A stretch of DNA of 64,000 bases from Scatophagus argus (lineage: Eukaryota > Chordata > Actinopteri > Scatophagidae): contig NC_058506.1 in assembly GCF_020382885.2 (NCBI RefSeq), forward strand, positions 22,107,318 through 22,171,317, given 5' to 3'. Position numbers and translations under genes: made by a program. Each line of letters opens with the position of its first letter. The stretch's first letter is position 1. Below are positions 62,329-64,000 of this stretch, piece after piece. The notes beneath the pieces are model-generated. The model did not search any database and was not told where the DNA came from. It worked only from the letters and a program-made list of their open reading frames with translations.

Positions 62329-64000
62329 TCCCAGATCAGCTTTCCACACTTTGTTTCTTATGTGTTTAGCCCAACCTTTGCCTTGTGAAGTATTAACAGG
62401 CTCGGATACGGAGTCACCACTTACGTCCCAGTGGCCACCTGTGGTACTGCAATCACCCCAAAAGCATAGAGGCATCTAAAAACTGTTGACAGCTTTCTGC
62501 ACACAGTGTCCTCATGTAAAGCGTGTTGGCTGAGAGGGGACACAAATGGGCGGGGCCTGTTGGAGAAACACTAATGAGCATGTGCAGTGGAAGTAAACCC
62601 GAAAGCTGTTTTAACTTTTTTTGGTTTAAGCGCTCAATAAGCAGTTTACGTTGAAGTGAAGGTGGGCCATGTGGGAGTTCAGTATCCCGTCTGTGCGACA
62701 CATCCACAGCGACAGGAGCAGCGTATGTCTCACTTGCTGGATAAGCTTCGATTGTGTCAGAAAGAACTTCAGATAAGCTCGTTTTAAGGTGGCCATTACA
62801 AACACACCAAGATGTCTGCCTGGCCTCGGCCGGCTGAAAGAAAATTTAAAGGACACTTACTACATTTAAACTCTACATTTTCTATTTTCTAAAAATTTCA
62901 AATGCACAGTATGGAAATGCGGGTCTTCATGACTGATGATGATTGAAGAGCCAAGTTCCACCGTGTTGAGAAACAGCAGAGTTCAGCAACACAGGAAAAC
63001 ACAAGCAAAATGTTGTGAATGTTGTAATGTGTCGCCAACTGTCATTTAAAATGTTCTCAGATTTCTCAGAGTAATGTGTGCATCCATATTTAACTTCAAG
63101 ACTCCACTCACTAATTTATTGCCTTTGAAGCTGTGCTGGCAGGAGGACACGGGGAATAAACGGACACGGTCTGAGTTTCCTCCATGTTGCTGCTTTGACG
63201 TGTTCATGTTCAGTGTGTTCATATTTTGATGCACAATGTTTTTTATTGACGGCTGCTGAAGGCGGACAGAAGTACTCATATGTTCTGTAAAATTAAAAGC
63301 TTGTTAAATGAATGTCTCAAAGCTCTGACAGACGTTGAATTTTAGTGATTTTCTTTGCCTTTGTGTAACATATCTGAGCTTTTTGTGTGTTTGAATGAAA
63401 AAAGTCAATATAATGACAATATGTAAATGAAACTGTAAAGCGTATTGTAAATCAATGCAAATCTTAACACTATTGCATCTACAGAATTCAATTTATGGCA
63501 CAATGAAAAGCTCTTTATGCATCCAGTTTAGTATTTAAAATCTTATCATACTTGTGGATTAATTTAGCTGCCGTAAAAACAAAATTAAGAGCTTTTCAAT
63601 CAGCCCAATTCAAGAAAAATCACTTGGATTCAGCCAGTCTGACTCTTGGACAGACTGTGGTTTGATCACCTGTGCTTCATTTTCTGGCTTCCCTGCAGGT
63701 TTAACGGCCGTCTGGTGCTGCATTCAGGGACGCTCAGATGTGTTAGAACTGATTATCATCATCAGCCAAAACCACTGATGTGCCACTGGAAAATCATTTC
63801 TTACAATATAAAATAAAGAAATGCAGCCATGATGCAGGATGTAATCTGCACAACTTGGGACGTCTTAAAAAGCACAGAATTCACATCTAATTTTTTCTCC
63901 AGTCTGTAACATTAGTTATATTTTAACTCCTACAAACCAAACAAACGTGATTGTTTAATTGAGAATTAATTTTTTTAATTTATTTTTTTAATAAATCCAC
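61789..64000. other. rab24 3' UTR and downstream DNA
   Basis: No coding exon was recognised. AATAAA occurs on the plus strand at 63155-63160 and 63812-63817; which one rab24 uses, if either, is unclear. The stretch contains a GT/GC microsatellite (62.29-62.33 kb) and otherwise AT-rich unique sequence. Confidence 0.5.
62291..62328 (+). repeat. (GT)n(GC)n microsatellite
   Basis: About 14 gt units run directly into five gc units. Alternating purine-pyrimidine throughout makes it a textbook Z-DNA-prone tract. Confidence 0.9.

Overview
The window is vertebrate, and almost certainly percomorph teleost, nuclear DNA. It holds nine protein genes with short GT-AG introns, one split tRNA gene, fish-type interspersed repeats and many CA/GA/TTC microsatellites. 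I rebuilt eight complete coding sequences exon by exon; in each the exon lengths sum to a multiple of three and give the family's usual protein length. The ninth gene (rabgef1) is cut by the left edge. No virus-derived element was recognised.

Layout. 1-2077 (+): last four coding exons of rabgef1 (Rab5 exchange factor). 5743-8506 (-): kcnj6 (GIRK2 potassium channel), with a possible non-coding first exon near 16.2-16.4 kb. 19347-23883 (-): kctd7. 26391-30003 (+): a sarcomeric-type myosin regulatory light chain, best matched to myl10. 33377-36519 (+): lat2 (immune adaptor NTAL/LAB), built from very small exons. 37677-47335 (-): pgk1. 48556-50400 (-): cox7b. 50686-50796 (+): tRNA-Leu(CAA) with an intron. 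52842-54643 (-): pgrmc1. 56281-61788 (+): rab24. Several pairs converge (rabgef1/kcnj6, lat2/pgk1) and pgrmc1/rab24 diverge from a shared upstream region.

The genes do not form a pathway; they are a syntenic mosaic. By human positions recalled from memory, rabgef1, kctd7, myl10 and lat2 belong to the chromosome 7q11-q22 neighbourhood, pgk1, cox7b and pgrmc1 to Xq21-q24, kcnj6 to 21q22 and rab24 to 5q35. So several ancestral blocks are joined within 64 kb.

The non-coding DNA holds a Tc1-like transposase relic, a LINE reverse-transcriptase relic, a hAT-like MITE, copies of several dispersed fish repeats, three minisatellites, a short near-palindrome and a pair of direct repeats flanking pgrmc1 exon 1. 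I did not find a convincing undescribed system. The points most worth checking are the GC splice donor in pgk1, tandem acceptors in rab24 and lat2, the unusual lat2 exon design, the tRNA/cox7b head-to-head arrangement and the synteny joins. Repeat family assignments rest on recall of common fish repeats plus comparison between copies in this window, because no database search was possible.
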